From Pseudoxanthomonas sp. CF385 (GTDB lineage: Bacteria > Pseudomonadota > Gammaproteobacteria > Xanthomonadales > Xanthomonadaceae), in assembly GCF_900104255.1 (NCBI RefSeq), contig NZ_FNKZ01000001.1, forward strand, positions 558,001 through 622,000: a stretch of DNA of 64,000 nucleotides. The letters are read 5' to 3'. Position 1 is the first letter of the stretch, and each line of letters opens with the position of its first letter. The position numbers were made by a program, and so were the translations under genes. Below are positions 9,388 to 18,406 of this stretch, one piece after another. The notes beneath the pieces were generated by a model, which saw only the letters and a list, made by a program, of their open reading frames with translations, did no database searches and had not been told where the DNA came from.

Positions 9388-12300
9388 ATGCATACCCAAC
9401 GACGCGCCGCCCCATTGAGGAGCGGCCTCACCCTGGCCTTGCTGGCCGTCATCCACACGGCCGTGGCCCAGGAGGCGCCCGCGCCGGCCGAGCCTGCTCC
9501 GCAGACCGAAGCCGCACCCGCCGACGATGCCAAGACCTTGGACAAGGTGGTCGTGGTGGGCTCGCACATCCAGGGCGCATCCACCACCGACGCGCTGCCG
9601 GTGATGGTGGTCGGCGCGGAGCAGATCGATGCCGCCGGCGCGATCTCCGGCGACGAACTGATGCGCACCATTCCGCAGATGGGCGACGTGCTGTTCGATG
9701 CGTCCAACAACCCGCAGACCAGCAACGCGGCGCGCGGCGACGTCAATTCGGTGAACCTGCGCTCGCTCGGCGTCGGCAACACGCTGGTGCTGCTCAACGG
9801 TCGCCGCCTGGTCCAGCACCCGACCAGCCAGGGCACGTCCGACACCGGCACGGTGCCGGTGCAGAGCTTCAACTCCAACGCGATCCCGGTCTCCGGACTG
9901 GACCGCATGGAGATCCTGCTCGACGGCGCGGCCGCCATCTACGGCGCCGATGCGGTGGCCGGCGTGGTCAACACCGTGCTGCAGACCGACTTCGACGGGG
10001 TCAGCGCCAGTGCGCGCTACGGCACCGCCGAGGGCACGGGCATGAACGAGTTCGAGACGAACATCTTCGCCGGCAAGAATTTCGACCGCGGCAACGTGTC
10101 GGTGTTCCTGAACTACACCGACCGCTCCGAACTGATGGCGGCGGACCAGGACTACACGTCCACCGACGACCTGCGCGGGCTGTTCGCCGACTATCCGGAT
10201 TTCGCCGGCCTGGCGGTGCTGGATGGCCGCTCCTCGCACACGCCGTGGGCGCGCCTGACGGTGGGTCCGCGCGCGGTGATCCGCTCCAACGGCACGGCGG
10301 TGACGAACACGGCCGGCGCGTTCCGCGTGCAACCGTCGAGCTTCGGCTGCGGCGTCAGCCTCGGCAACGACCTCTGCCTGGCCAGCGGCAACCACAACTT
10401 CAACACCACCAACCGCGAGATGCGCTACGACACGCGCTACGGGACCACCGTGCGTCCGTCGGTGGAGCGCTTCAACGCCTACCTCACCGGCCACTACGCG
10501 CTCGACAACGGCGTGGAAGCGTTCGGTGAAGTGGGCTACTACCAGGCCACCAGCGAAGCGCTGCAGCCGCCGGTGGTGAACCTCAACAGCCTGTGGATTC
10601 CCGCGAGCAACTACTGGAATCCCTTCGGTGCGACGACGCTGCCCGATGGCACGCCGAACCCGAACCGCCTGCCGGGCCTCACCAACGTGCCGGCCGCCGG
10701 CCTGCCGGTGCAGATGAGCAACTACCGCTATGTCGACACCGGCTTCCAGCGGGTGCGCGTGGAGAATTACCAGGCGCGCTTCCTGGCGGGCCTGCGCGGC
10801 GAGTGGAACGGCTGGAACTGGGAGACGGCACTGCTGTACTCCGAAGCCGAAGCCAAGGACCGGTCGCCGAACATCAACATGACCGCGCTGCAGCGGCAGC
10901 TGGCGCTGTCCACGCCGGATGCGTACAACCCGTTCAGCGGCGGCTGCGTGGCCACGCCGACGCACAGCGACTGCTCGCCGAGTTCGCAAGCCGCGATCGA
11001 CGCCATCGTGTTCGACCTGGTCCGCGAATCGCGCACCACGCTGACCATGGCCGACTTCAAGATGAGCCGCGCCGACCTGTTCGCCTTGCCCGCCGGTGAA
11101 GTGGGCATCGCGTTCGGCGCGGAAGCGCGCCGCGAAACGCAGGAAGACAACCGCGACGCCAACCTCGACGGCACCTACACCTTCACCGACCTGGTCACCG
11201 GTGAGACCAACCTCAGCAACGTCGCCGCGGTGAGCCCGAACCCGGACACGCGCGGTTCCCGCAACGTCGGCTCGGCGTACGTGGAATTCGCGGTGCCGCT
11301 GGTCTCGGCCGACATGGACATCCCGCTCGTGCATCGCCTGGACATGCAGCTGGCGGGGCGTTACGAGCACTACTCGGACTTCGGTTCGGTGGCCAAGCCC
11401 AAGGTCGCGCTGGCCTGGGACTTGGTGGAAGGCGTGCGCCTGCGCGGTTCGTACTCGGAAGGCTTCCGCGCGCCGAACCTGGAGCAGACCAACGCCACCC
11501 AGTATTCGCGCCTGGCCAGCGGCGTGGACCACATCCGTTGCGAAGCCGACCTGCGCGCCGGCCGCATCGCCTCGTTCAGCGCCTGCGGGCAGAACACGGC
11601 GGGCGCCTCGCTCCTGGTGGCCGGCAATCCGGACCTCGATCCGGAGGAAAGCACCAACACCTCGTACGGCGTGGTGTTCCAGCCGGCCTTCATCCCCGAA
11701 CGCTTCGGCAACTTCACCTTCACCGTCGATCGCTGGAAGATCAAGCAGGAGCAGATCGTCGGCCTGCTCGGTGCGCAGACCGCGCTGACGCTGGACTACC
11801 TCAACCGGGTGGAGGGCGGCGGAAACCCGCTGGTCGTGCGCGCCGCGCCCACGCAGGAGGACATCGATTTCTTCGCCGGCACCGGCATCGATGCGGTCGG
11901 CCAGGTCATCGCGATCAACGACCGCTTCATCAACCTGCAGCCGCAGACCGCCGGCGGGCTGGACATCGGCATGGACTGGTCGCTGCGTCGCACGCGCTTC
12001 GGCAGCTTCTCGGCCAGCCTCAACGCGACCAAGCTGATGGAGTTCACCCGCGACCCGGGCGACATCGTCAACGCGCTGTACGCCGCGCGCGCGGCCGGCA
12101 CCATCGATCCGCTGACGCCGCTGCCGGATCCCAGCCAGCTGATCGGCCAGAACGGCCGTCCGGAATGGCGCGCGAGCGGTTCGCTCACCTGGAACAAGGG
12201 GCCGTGGCGCGTCGGTTACTCGGCGCAGTACATGAGCTCGTTCGAACAGCCGCAGCTGCTGGGCGTGTCGGGGGATCCGTGGGTGGTGGAAGATCGCCTG

Positions 12301-12468
12301 TTCCACAACCTGTACGGCCAGTACCGCTTCCCGGACGGCACCGCCCTGCGCCTGGGCGTGCGCGACCTGACCGACGAAGGCCCGGCGCTGGCCGATGGCG
12401 GCTACCGCGGTTCGCTGCACAATCCCTGGGGTCGCTACTTCTACGTCAACATCAGCCGGTCGTTCTGA
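9388..12468 (+). CDS. TonB-dependent outer-membrane receptor
   Basis: 1026 residues. A signal peptide (about 1-27, ending AVAQ) and a proline/alanine-rich spacer lead to a TonB-box-like DKVVVVGSHI (about 52-61). A plug domain (VNLRSLGVGNTLVLLNGRRL; ADAVAGVVNTVL) is followed by a beta-barrel ending in an aromatic phenylalanine (ISRSF). It belongs to the large-receptor class (with EGFRAPNLEQ) that is abundant in xanthomonads. AGGAGG precedes the ATG. It is probably co-transcribed with the exported hydrolase 16 bases downstream and perhaps with dctA. The substrate is not evident. Confidence 0.92.
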   Translation: MHTQRRAAPLRSGLTLALLAVIHTAVAQEAPAPAEPAPQTEAAPADDAKTLDKVVVVGSHIQGASTTDALPVMVVGAEQIDAAGAISGDELMRTIPQMGDVLFDASNNPQTSNAARGDVNSVNLRSLGVGNTLVLLNGRRLVQHPTSQGTSDTGTVPVQSFNSNAIPVSGLDRMEILLDGAAAIYGADAVAGVVNTVLQTDFDGVSASARYGTAEGTGMNEFETNIFAGKNFDRGNVSVFLNYTDRSELMAADQDYTSTDDLRGLFADYPDFAGLAVLDGRSSHTPWARLTVGPRAVIRSNGTAVTNTAGAFRVQPSSFGCGVSLGNDLCLASGNHNFNTTNREMRYDTRYGTTVRPSVERFNAYLTGHYALDNGVEAFGEVGYYQATSEALQPPVVNLNSLWIPASNYWNPFGATTLPDGTPNPNRLPGLTNVPAAGLPVQMSNYRYVDTGFQRVRVENYQARFLAGLRGEWNGWNWETALLYSEAEAKDRSPNINMTALQRQLALSTPDAYNPFSGGCVATPTHSDCSPSSQAAIDAIVFDLVRESRTTLTMADFKMSRADLFALPAGEVGIAFGAEARRETQEDNRDANLDGTYTFTDLVTGETNLSNVAAVSPNPDTRGSRNVGSAYVEFAVPLVSADMDIPLVHRLDMQLAGRYEHYSDFGSVAKPKVALAWDLVEGVRLRGSYSEGFRAPNLEQTNATQYSRLASGVDHIRCEADLRAGRIASFSACGQNTAGASLLVAGNPDLDPEESTNTSYGVVFQPAFIPERFGNFTFTVDRWKIKQEQIVGLLGAQTALTLDYLNRVEGGGNPLVVRAAPTQEDIDFFAGTGIDAVGQVIAINDRFINLQPQTAGGLDIGMDWSLRRTRFGSFSASLNATKLMEFTRDPGDIVNALYAARAAGTIDPLTPLPDPSQLIGQNGRPEWRASGSLTWNKGPWRVGYSAQYMSSFEQPQLLGVSGDPWVVEDRLFHNLYGQYRFPDGTALRLGVRDLTDEGPALADGGYRGSLHNPWGRYFYVNISRSF

Positions 12469-12484
12469 GGAGGATCCACGCACC

Positions 12485-13792
12485 ATGCGTTGCCTGAGCC
12501 GTCGTTGGACGGGACCCGTGCTGGCGGCGTTGCTGGCGGTGGGCGGCACATCTGCCGCCGCCGCCGCGCCCGCTGACACCGAGGTGGCGTTCGCGTCCGT
12601 CCCGTGCCCGGCGTCGGTGGGGCCGCGCGCGGCCTGCCACGAAGGACGCGACGTGCACGGTGCCTGGCTGCTCGTCGCCATGCCCGAGGCCTGGAACCGG
12701 CGGCTCGTCGTGCACGCGCACGGCGGGCCTCGGCTGGGCGCACCGAAAGCCGGCGATTCGGCGGAGGATCTGGACCGCTTCGCGGTGATGGTGCGCGACG
12801 GCTATGCGTGGATCGGCACCACCTATCGGCGCGGCGGCTACGGCGTGCGCATGGCCGCCGCCGACGTGGAGCACAGCCGGCGCGTGTTCTGGGCGCGCTG
12901 GGGCCGGCCGGAGCGCACGCTGCTGCATGGCCAGTCGTGGGGCGGCAACGTGGCGGCGAAAGCGGCCGAGCTGTACGCGCTGGAGATCGACGGCCGCGCG
13001 CACTACGACGGCGTGCTCAGCACCAACGGCATGCTCTACGGCGGAACCCGCGGTTACGGCTTCCGCGCCGACCTGCGCGCGGTCTACCAGTACTACTGCC
13101 GCAACCATCCGGCGCCGGACGAAACCCAGTACCCGCTGTGGCAGGGCCTGCCCGCCGGCGCGAAGATGACGCGCGACGACCTGCGCAAGCGCGTCGACGC
13201 CTGCACCGGCGTCGACCAGCCGGCCGCGAAGCGCACGCCGGCGCAGGCGGCCCACCTGCGCGACATCCTCGCGGTGACCGGCGTGGCGGAGAAGCAACTG
13301 GTGGCGCACCTGGCCTGGGGCACGTTCCACTTCCAGGACGTGGTGCAGAAGCGGCTGGACGGACGCAATCCGTTCGACAACGCAAAGACCCGATACCGCG
13401 GCTCGCACGACGATGCCGCCCTCAATGCCGGCGTCGAGCGCTTCAGTGCCGATCCCGCCGCGCTGGCTGCGCTGGCCTACGACGCCGATCTGTCCGGCCT
13501 GATCGTGCTGCCGACCGTCACCGTTCATGCGCGCCACGACCCCACGGTGTCGCATGAAGCCGAGGCGGCGTACGCCGCCACGGTCGCCGGCGCCGGACGC
13601 AGCCACCTGTTGCTGCAGGCGCTGACCGACGAGCAGGACCACAGCCGCCTGCAGGACGCGACCTATGCGACCGCCCTGCGGGTGCTCGAACAGTGGCTGG
13701 ACACCGGGACACGGCCCGCTCCCGCGGCCTTCGGCGAGACCTGCGGCCGCGTGTCGCAGGCGCGCGAGGCCTGCCGCTTCATGTCGCCCTGA
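12485..13792 (+). CDS. Exported alpha/beta hydrolase
   Basis: 435 residues from the ATG at 12485, which has GAGGAGG just upstream; the frame is open further upstream but that reading would overlap the receptor gene. The signal peptide ends around TSAAAAAP. The nucleophile elbow is GQSWGG, the aspartate is probably in HARHDPTVS and the histidine in DEQDHSRLQ, giving a complete triad. Four cysteines suggest periplasmic disulfides. Its position behind a TonB-dependent receptor suggests it processes a compound imported by that receptor. Esterase or peptidase activity cannot be distinguished. Confidence 0.8.
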   Translation: MRCLSRRWTGPVLAALLAVGGTSAAAAAPADTEVAFASVPCPASVGPRAACHEGRDVHGAWLLVAMPEAWNRRLVVHAHGGPRLGAPKAGDSAEDLDRFAVMVRDGYAWIGTTYRRGGYGVRMAAADVEHSRRVFWARWGRPERTLLHGQSWGGNVAAKAAELYALEIDGRAHYDGVLSTNGMLYGGTRGYGFRADLRAVYQYYCRNHPAPDETQYPLWQGLPAGAKMTRDDLRKRVDACTGVDQPAAKRTPAQAAHLRDILAVTGVAEKQLVAHLAWGTFHFQDVVQKRLDGRNPFDNAKTRYRGSHDDAALNAGVERFSADPAALAALAYDADLSGLIVLPTVTVHARHDPTVSHEAEAAYAATVAGAGRSHLLLQALTDEQDHSRLQDATYATALRVLEQWLDTGTRPAPAAFGETCGRVSQAREACRFMSP

Positions 13793-13907
13793 GCCGCGCC
13801 TGCGCATTCGCGGCGTGACGCAGCGCCGCATTCGGCCAAATCCGGCCCTGGCGGGGACCGGGTAGAATTGCCGCTCCCCCGCCTTCACCACAGGCACCGT
13901 TTCCGCG

Positions 13908-16205
13908 ATGACGAACGACGATTTCAAGCAGGCCGCGCTCGAGTACCACCGGCTGTCCCCGCCCGGCAAGATCAAGGTCGCTCCGACCAAGCCGATGCTG
14001 ACCCAGCGCGACCTGGCCCTGGCCTATTCCCCGGGCGTGGCCTACGCCTGCGAGGCCATCGTCGAAGACCCGAACACCGCCAGCGAGCTCACCGCGCGCG
14101 GCAACCTGGTGGCCGTGGTCACCAACGGCACCGCGGTGCTCGGCCTGGGCAACATCGGCGCGCTCGCCGGCAAGCCGGTGATGGAAGGCAAGGGCGTGCT
14201 GTTCCAGAAGTTCGCCGGCATCGACGTGTTCGACATCGAAATCGACGAGACCGACCCGGACAAGCTGGTCGACATCATCGCCTCGCTCGAACCGACCTTC
14301 GGCGGCATCAACCTCGAAGACATCAAGGCGCCGGAATGCTTCATCGTCGAGCGCAAGCTGCGCGAGCGGATGAAGATCCCGGTCTTCCACGACGACCAGC
14401 ACGGCACCGCGATCATCGTCGGCGCGGCGGTGGTCAACGCGCTGGAAGTGGTGGGCAAGAAGATCCAGGACGTGAAGCTGGCCACCAGCGGCGCCGGCGC
14501 GGCCGGCATCGCCTGCCTGGACATGCTGGTGGCGCTGGGCCTGAAGCCGGAGAACATCCTGGCCTTCGACCGCGAGGGCGTGATCTACACCGGCCGCCCG
14601 CACCTGGATCCCGACAAGGCCCGCTATGCGCGCGACACCCCGAAGCGCTCGCTGGCGGAGATCGTCGACGGCGCTGACATCTTCCTCGGCCTGTCCGCCG
14701 GCGGCATCCTGAAGCCGGAGATGGTCGCGACGATGGCGGCCACGCCGATCATCCTGGCGCTGGCCAATCCGAACCCGGAAATCCTCCCGGCCGACGCCAA
14801 GGCCGTGCGCCCGGACGTCATCATCGGCACCGGCCGCAGCGACTACCCGAACCAGGTCAACAACGCGCTCTGCTTCCCGTACATCTTCCGCGGCGCGCTG
14901 GACGTGGGCGCCACGGTCATCAACGAGGACATGAAGGTCGCCTGCGTGCACGCCATCGCCAAGCTGGCGCGGCGCGAGGCCTCCGACCTGGGTTCGGCCT
15001 ACGGCGACGACGTGCCGTGCTTCGGTCCCGAATACCTGATTCCGCGCCCGTTCGATCCGCGCCTGCTGGTCGAAGTGGCCGCGGCGGTCGCGCAGGCGGC
15101 GATGGACTCCGGCGTGGCGCTGCGTCCGATCCCGGACATGTGGGCGTACCGCGAGAAGCTGGGCCAGTTCGTCTACCGCACCAGCCTGATGATGAAGCCG
15201 GTCTACGACCGCGCGCGCGCCGACAAGAAGCGCGTGGTGTACGCGGAAGGCGAGGAAGAGACCGTGCTGCGCGCCGTGCAGACGGTGATCGACGAAGGCC
15301 TGGCGTTCCCGATCCTGATCGGCCGTCCGGACGTGATCGATGCGCGCATCCAGCGCCTGAGCCTGCGCATGCGCGCCGGCGTCGATTTCGAAGTGACCAA
15401 CCAGGACGACGACCCGCGTTTCAACGACTACTGGCAGCACTACCACGCGCTGACGTCGCGCCGTGGGGTGACGCCGGCGGCGGCGAAGAACCTGATGCGC
15501 TCGCGGCCCACGCTGATCGCCGCGGTGATGGTCGCGCGCGGCGAAGCCGACGCGATGATCACCGGGCTGGTCGGCCGCTTCCACAAGAAGCTGGGCTACG
15601 TGCGCAGCGTGATCCCGCTGGATCCGGGCGTGCAGTCGACCTCGGCGATGACCGGCGTGATCAACAACCAGGGCGCGTATTTCTTCCTCGACACGCACGT
15701 GCAGGACGACCCGACCGCCGAGCAGATCGCCGAAGCCACGCTGCAGGCCGCCTACCGCCTGAAGCTGTTCGGCATCGAACCGCGCATCGCGCTGCTGTCG
15801 CACTCCAACTTCGGCAGTCACGAGACCCCGGGCTCGATCAAGATGCGCAAGGTCCGCGAGCTGCTGCTCAAGCGCAAGCCCGACCTCAACGTCGACGGCG
15901 AAATGCAGGGCGACACCGCGTGGGACGAGGTGTTGCGCAGCCGCATGATGCCGGGCAGCACGCTGTCGGGCCGCGCGAACCTGTTCGTCATGCCGAACCT
16001 GGACGCGGCCAACATCGCCTACAACATGGTGCGCGTGGTCACCGACGGCGTGGCGATCGGCCCGATCCTGATGGGCATCTCGCGCCCGGTCCACATCCTG
16101 ACCACCAGCGCCACGCCGCGCCGGGTGATCAACATGACCGCCATCGCCGCGGTGGACGCGCAGATCCGCCAGCAGCGCGAAGCCGAGCGCACCGGGCCGG
16201 GTTGA
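13908..16205 (+). CDS. maeB: NADP-dependent malic enzyme with phosphotransacetylase-like domain (MaeB type)
   Basis: 765 residues. An N-terminal malic enzyme catalytic region ([17 protein letters not shown]), a Rossmann NAD(P)-binding region ([21 protein letters not shown]) and a C-terminal phosphotransacetylase-like half (about 430-755) form the multimodular MaeB architecture. It decarboxylates malate to pyruvate with reduction of NADP. In this family the C-terminal half is regulatory (acetyl-CoA inhibition in E. coli) rather than catalytic. A TAGAAT sequence at 13863-13868 could be a -10 element, but no good -35 accompanies it. The gene converges with the small exported protein gene. Confidence 0.95.
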   Translation: MTNDDFKQAALEYHRLSPPGKIKVAPTKPMLTQRDLALAYSPGVAYACEAIVEDPNTASELTARGNLVAVVTNGTAVLGLGNIGALAGKPVMEGKGVLFQKFAGIDVFDIEIDETDPDKLVDIIASLEPTFGGINLEDIKAPECFIVERKLRERMKIPVFHDDQHGTAIIVGAAVVNALEVVGKKIQDVKLATSGAGAAGIACLDMLVALGLKPENILAFDREGVIYTGRPHLDPDKARYARDTPKRSLAEIVDGADIFLGLSAGGILKPEMVATMAATPIILALANPNPEILPADAKAVRPDVIIGTGRSDYPNQVNNALCFPYIFRGALDVGATVINEDMKVACVHAIAKLARREASDLGSAYGDDVPCFGPEYLIPRPFDPRLLVEVAAAVAQAAMDSGVALRPIPDMWAYREKLGQFVYRTSLMMKPVYDRARADKKRVVYAEGEEETVLRAVQTVIDEGLAFPILIGRPDVIDARIQRLSLRMRAGVDFEVTNQDDDPRFNDYWQHYHALTSRRGVTPAAAKNLMRSRPTLIAAVMVARGEADAMITGLVGRFHKKLGYVRSVIPLDPGVQSTSAMTGVINNQGAYFFLDTHVQDDPTAEQIAEATLQAAYRLKLFGIEPRIALLSHSNFGSHETPGSIKMRKVRELLLKRKPDLNVDGEMQGDTAWDEVLRSRMMPGSTLSGRANLFVMPNLDAANIAYNMVRVVTDGVAIGPILMGISRPVHILTTSATPRRVINMTAIAAVDAQIRQQREAERTGPG

Positions 16206-16226
16206 ACGCCCGCGCCACGGTGACGG

Positions 16227-16904
16227 TCACGACGACGCCGGCGCGCTGACGTCGGCGCCGAGGTCGGCCTCGATGGCCGGTTCGGCGGTGGCGGGCTCCT
16301 CGATGCCCGCCGGAACGGCGCTGCGGGCGCCCTCGCTCGCGTCGAGTTCGGTGGTGGCGCGGGCGATTGCGGCACGGTCGAGCGTGGACACCTTGCAGGC
16401 GCGGTCCAGGAACAGATCCGTCACGTGCTCGCGGCGGCCCTGCAACTGCGCCCGCTGCGCCATCGCGGCCATGCTGTCCTGCTGGGCCTTCATGCTCTTG
16501 TCCATCGCCTCGTAGATCGCGTCGGTGTTGGGACGCCCGCCGAGCGACGACAGTGCGCCGCTCGCCATGCCGCCACCCGGCACCAGGCCGAGCAGGGCGC
16601 TGCCGAAACTGCGGGCGCGCTGGCCGGCCACCATCTTCTTCTGCGCCTGGCGCATGTCGTCCTGCATCTGCCGCGACATCTCCATCGGATCGGCGGCCTG
16701 CGGCAGGGCGGTGATGCGCCGGCCCAGCCATTCGGATTCGGCGTAGAGCGCCTCGCAACTCGCATCGGAATCGGAGAGCCGGGCGATGTCGGTCGCCTGG
16801 CCGACGAACATCCCGGGGTCGGGCATCATCTGCGCTTGGACCGCCGGCACGGCCAAAACGAGCGTGGCGCCGGCGAGGAGAAGGGAACGGAAGAAACGGG
16901 GCAT
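16227..16904 (-). CDS. Exported protein of unknown function
   Basis: 225 residues from the ATG at 16904. The signal peptide (LLLAGATLVLAVPAVQAQ) gives a mature periplasmic protein. The middle is rich in Gln, Met, Lys and Ala (MSRQMQDDMRQAQKKMV; SMKAQQDSMAAMAQRAQ) and probably helical, with a glycine-rich GLVPGGGMASGAL stretch between helices that could be membrane-active. The C-terminus is acidic and Ala/Glu-rich, of low complexity. The frame stays open far upstream, but homology-like features stop at this Met. No known family was recognised. A 35-base repeated element lies about 90 bases upstream of its start. Confidence 0.7.
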   Translation of the reverse strand: MPRFFRSLLLAGATLVLAVPAVQAQMMPDPGMFVGQATDIARLSDSDASCEALYAESEWLGRRITALPQAADPMEMSRQMQDDMRQAQKKMVAGQRARSFGSALLGLVPGGGMASGALSSLGGRPNTDAIYEAMDKSMKAQQDSMAAMAQRAQLQGRREHVTDLFLDRACKVSTLDRAAIARATTELDASEGARSAVPAGIEEPATAEPAIEADLGADVSAPASS

Positions 16905-16993
16905 CGCGATGTCGTCCTGACAGTGAGGCGGCAACGGTAGACCCCCGCCCGGTCCGCCACGACCGCAGGAAGTCCCGGTGACGATCGAGGGCA

Positions 16994-17028
16994 GCCGAAA
17001 GTCATGATGACGTTCAGCAGGGGTCATG
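16994..17028. repeat. Copy 1 of a 35-base repeated element with central palindrome
   Basis: Matches 21512-21546 at 30 of 35 positions in the same orientation. The core is the palindrome GTCAT-G-ATGAC; in the other copy it is GTCAC-G-GTGAC, so the two differing bases change together and symmetry is kept. It lies upstream of the minus-strand gene at 16227-16904 and just reaches the end of the oxidoreductase gene. A shared operator is the simplest explanation. Confidence 0.6.
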
Positions 17029-18139
17029 TGGCGCGCACGATCAGCTTGCCCAGGTTGTCGCCGCGGACCAGCCGGGACAGCGCCAGCGGCGCCTGCTCCA
17101 GGCCTTCCACGTACTCCTCCTGCCACCTGAGATGATCCGAACGCAACAGTGCGCCCATCTCGCTCATGAAGCCGGGGTCCACCAGGAACTGCGGATGCAG
17201 CCGGGTCACGTCGCGATGGGTGAACGAACGCACCAGCAGGCGGCGCAGCAGGATGGCGTTGAGGAAGGCCGGCAACCGGTCGCTGGCCGGCTCGGGCCAC
17301 AGCTCGCCCTCCATCATGCCGCACAGGGGCATCCTCGCCCCGTCGTTGAGCAGCGGCATCACCGTATCGATGCAGTGGCCGTGCACGCTTTCGAGGAACA
17401 CATCCACGCCGTCGGGACACGCGCGCCGCAACTGCTCGGGGAAATCGTCGGCATGGCGGTCGAGGGCGACGGGGAAGCCGTAGGTCTCGCGCACGTGGCG
17501 GCACTTCTCCTCGCTGCTGGTCACCGCGACGATGCGCGCGCCGCGCATCTGCGCCAGTTGCCCGGCCGTGGCGCCGATCGGTCCGCTGGCCGCGGCCACG
17601 ACCATGGTTTCGCCGGGACGCGGTTCGCAGGCTTCGCGCACGGCCGACCAGGCGATGAAACCGTACATGCCGTAGATGCCCAGCGCTGTGCTGACCGGCG
17701 CCACGCCGGGATACAGCTTGCGACGGATCGAGGTGGCATCGACGACTTGGTGGCTCTGCCAGCCGGTATGCGCCAGTACCTGGTCGCCGGCCTTGAAGCC
17801 GGCGTGCCTCGACGCGACCACGCGCGAGACGGTGCTGCACGGCATCACCTGGCCCAGCGCCAGGATGTCGCCGTCGGGCGCGTCTTCCAGCATGCGGCTG
17901 GCCGCGCAGATGTCGATCGAGACCAGTTCGGTCTTCAGCAGGAGTTGGCCGTTCTTCGGCAACCGCAAGGGCATCCGCTCGATGCGGAAGCAGTCCGCGA
18001 TGTCGCGGCCCACGGGGCGCTGGGCGAGCACGACGCGCGTATTGCAGGGAGTGGCGGCGGAGCGAGGCGGGGGGGCGGGTGCGTGCGCGTGCGCGTGCGC
18101 GCCGAGATGCGTTGTAGGTGTCACCGGATCCTGGTCCAA
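17024..18139 (-). CDS. MDR-superfamily NADP-dependent oxidoreductase
   Basis: Medium-chain reductase of up to 371 residues, related to the leukotriene B4 12-hydroxydehydrogenase/CurA group. It has the cofactor-binding segment VVAAASGPIGATAGQLAQMRGARIVAVTSS and the catalytic-domain layout with no zinc ligands. The start is uncertain. The frame opens with a TTG at 18139, then a His-Ala-repeat and proline stretch (HAHAHAPAPPP) that is not typical. Family homology appears to begin only around TRVVLAQRPVG, some 30 residues in. The substrate is unknown; reduction of an enone or quinone is plausible. Confidence 0.8.
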   Translation of the reverse strand: MDQDPVTPTTHLGAHAHAHAPAPPPRSAATPCNTRVVLAQRPVGRDIADCFRIERMPLRLPKNGQLLLKTELVSIDICAASRMLEDAPDGDILALGQVMPCSTVSRVVASRHAGFKAGDQVLAHTGWQSHQVVDATSIRRKLYPGVAPVSTALGIYGMYGFIAWSAVREACEPRPGETMVVAAASGPIGATAGQLAQMRGARIVAVTSSEEKCRHVRETYGFPVALDRHADDFPEQLRRACPDGVDVFLESVHGHCIDTVMPLLNDGARMPLCGMMEGELWPEPASDRLPAFLNAILLRRLLVRSFTHRDVTRLHPQFLVDPGFMSEMGALLRSDHLRWQEEYVEGLEQAPLALSRLVRGDNLGKLIVRAT

Positions 18140-18344
18140 ACAATTGCCCCTGTAATCCAGTGGAACGCAGTCATCGCGCGATGCCGGTCATGCGACGCAT
18201 GATCGGCATCCGATGTGCGATGAATTGGTTTCATGTGTGAGCGATCGCGCATGCCACGCTGCGTGCAGGACGTCATGCAGCGAACGCGCTGATGCACGGC
18301 GTCGACATAGCGGGGGCAGGGAATGGGCATGTGCGTGCGATGTA

Positions 18345-18371
18345 GCCACCGGCGGTGTCGCCGCCGGTGGC
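18345..18371. terminator. Strong GC hairpin downstream of the Oar-like receptor gene
   Basis: Perfect 11-bp stem GCCACCGGCGG / CCGCCGGTGGC with a TGTCG loop, second of two adjacent hairpins past the stop codon of the minus-strand receptor gene. No T-run follows on the minus strand. It could stabilise the 3' end or assist termination. Confidence 0.45.
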
Positions 18372-18374
18372 GCC

Positions 18375-18395
18375 CGGGCATCACGGCGATGCCCG
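18375..18395. terminator. Hairpin immediately 3' of the Oar-like receptor gene
   Basis: Stem CGGGCATC / GATGCCCG with an ACGGC loop, 12 bases past the receptor stop codon and three bases from the next hairpin. The tandem arrangement supports a 3' processing or termination role. Confidence 0.45.
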
Positions 18396-18406
18396 ATGGG
18401 GAGGCA

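Noticed and set aside
8947..12681. Very long minus-strand open frame opposite the TonB-dependent receptor
   Set aside because: Arg-, Val- and His-rich composition with no motifs; it is the reverse frame of a GC-rich gene.
16220..16230. GTGACGGTCAC palindrome between maeB and the exported protein gene as a third copy of the repeated operator
   Set aside because: The half-site order is reversed relative to the two copies, the flanking sequence does not match, and it overlaps a gene end.
18079..18104. GTGCGC hexamer repeat near the start of the oxidoreductase gene as a phase-variable tract
   Set aside because: Only about three to four imperfect units of six bases, which would not shift the reading frame.
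16227..18143. A single open frame of more than 600 codons on the minus strand covering the 16227-16904 gene and the oxidoreductase region
   Set aside because: Only the last 225 codons look like a real protein with a signal peptide; the upstream part is Arg/Pro-rich and is the shadow of the oxidoreductase gene in another frame.
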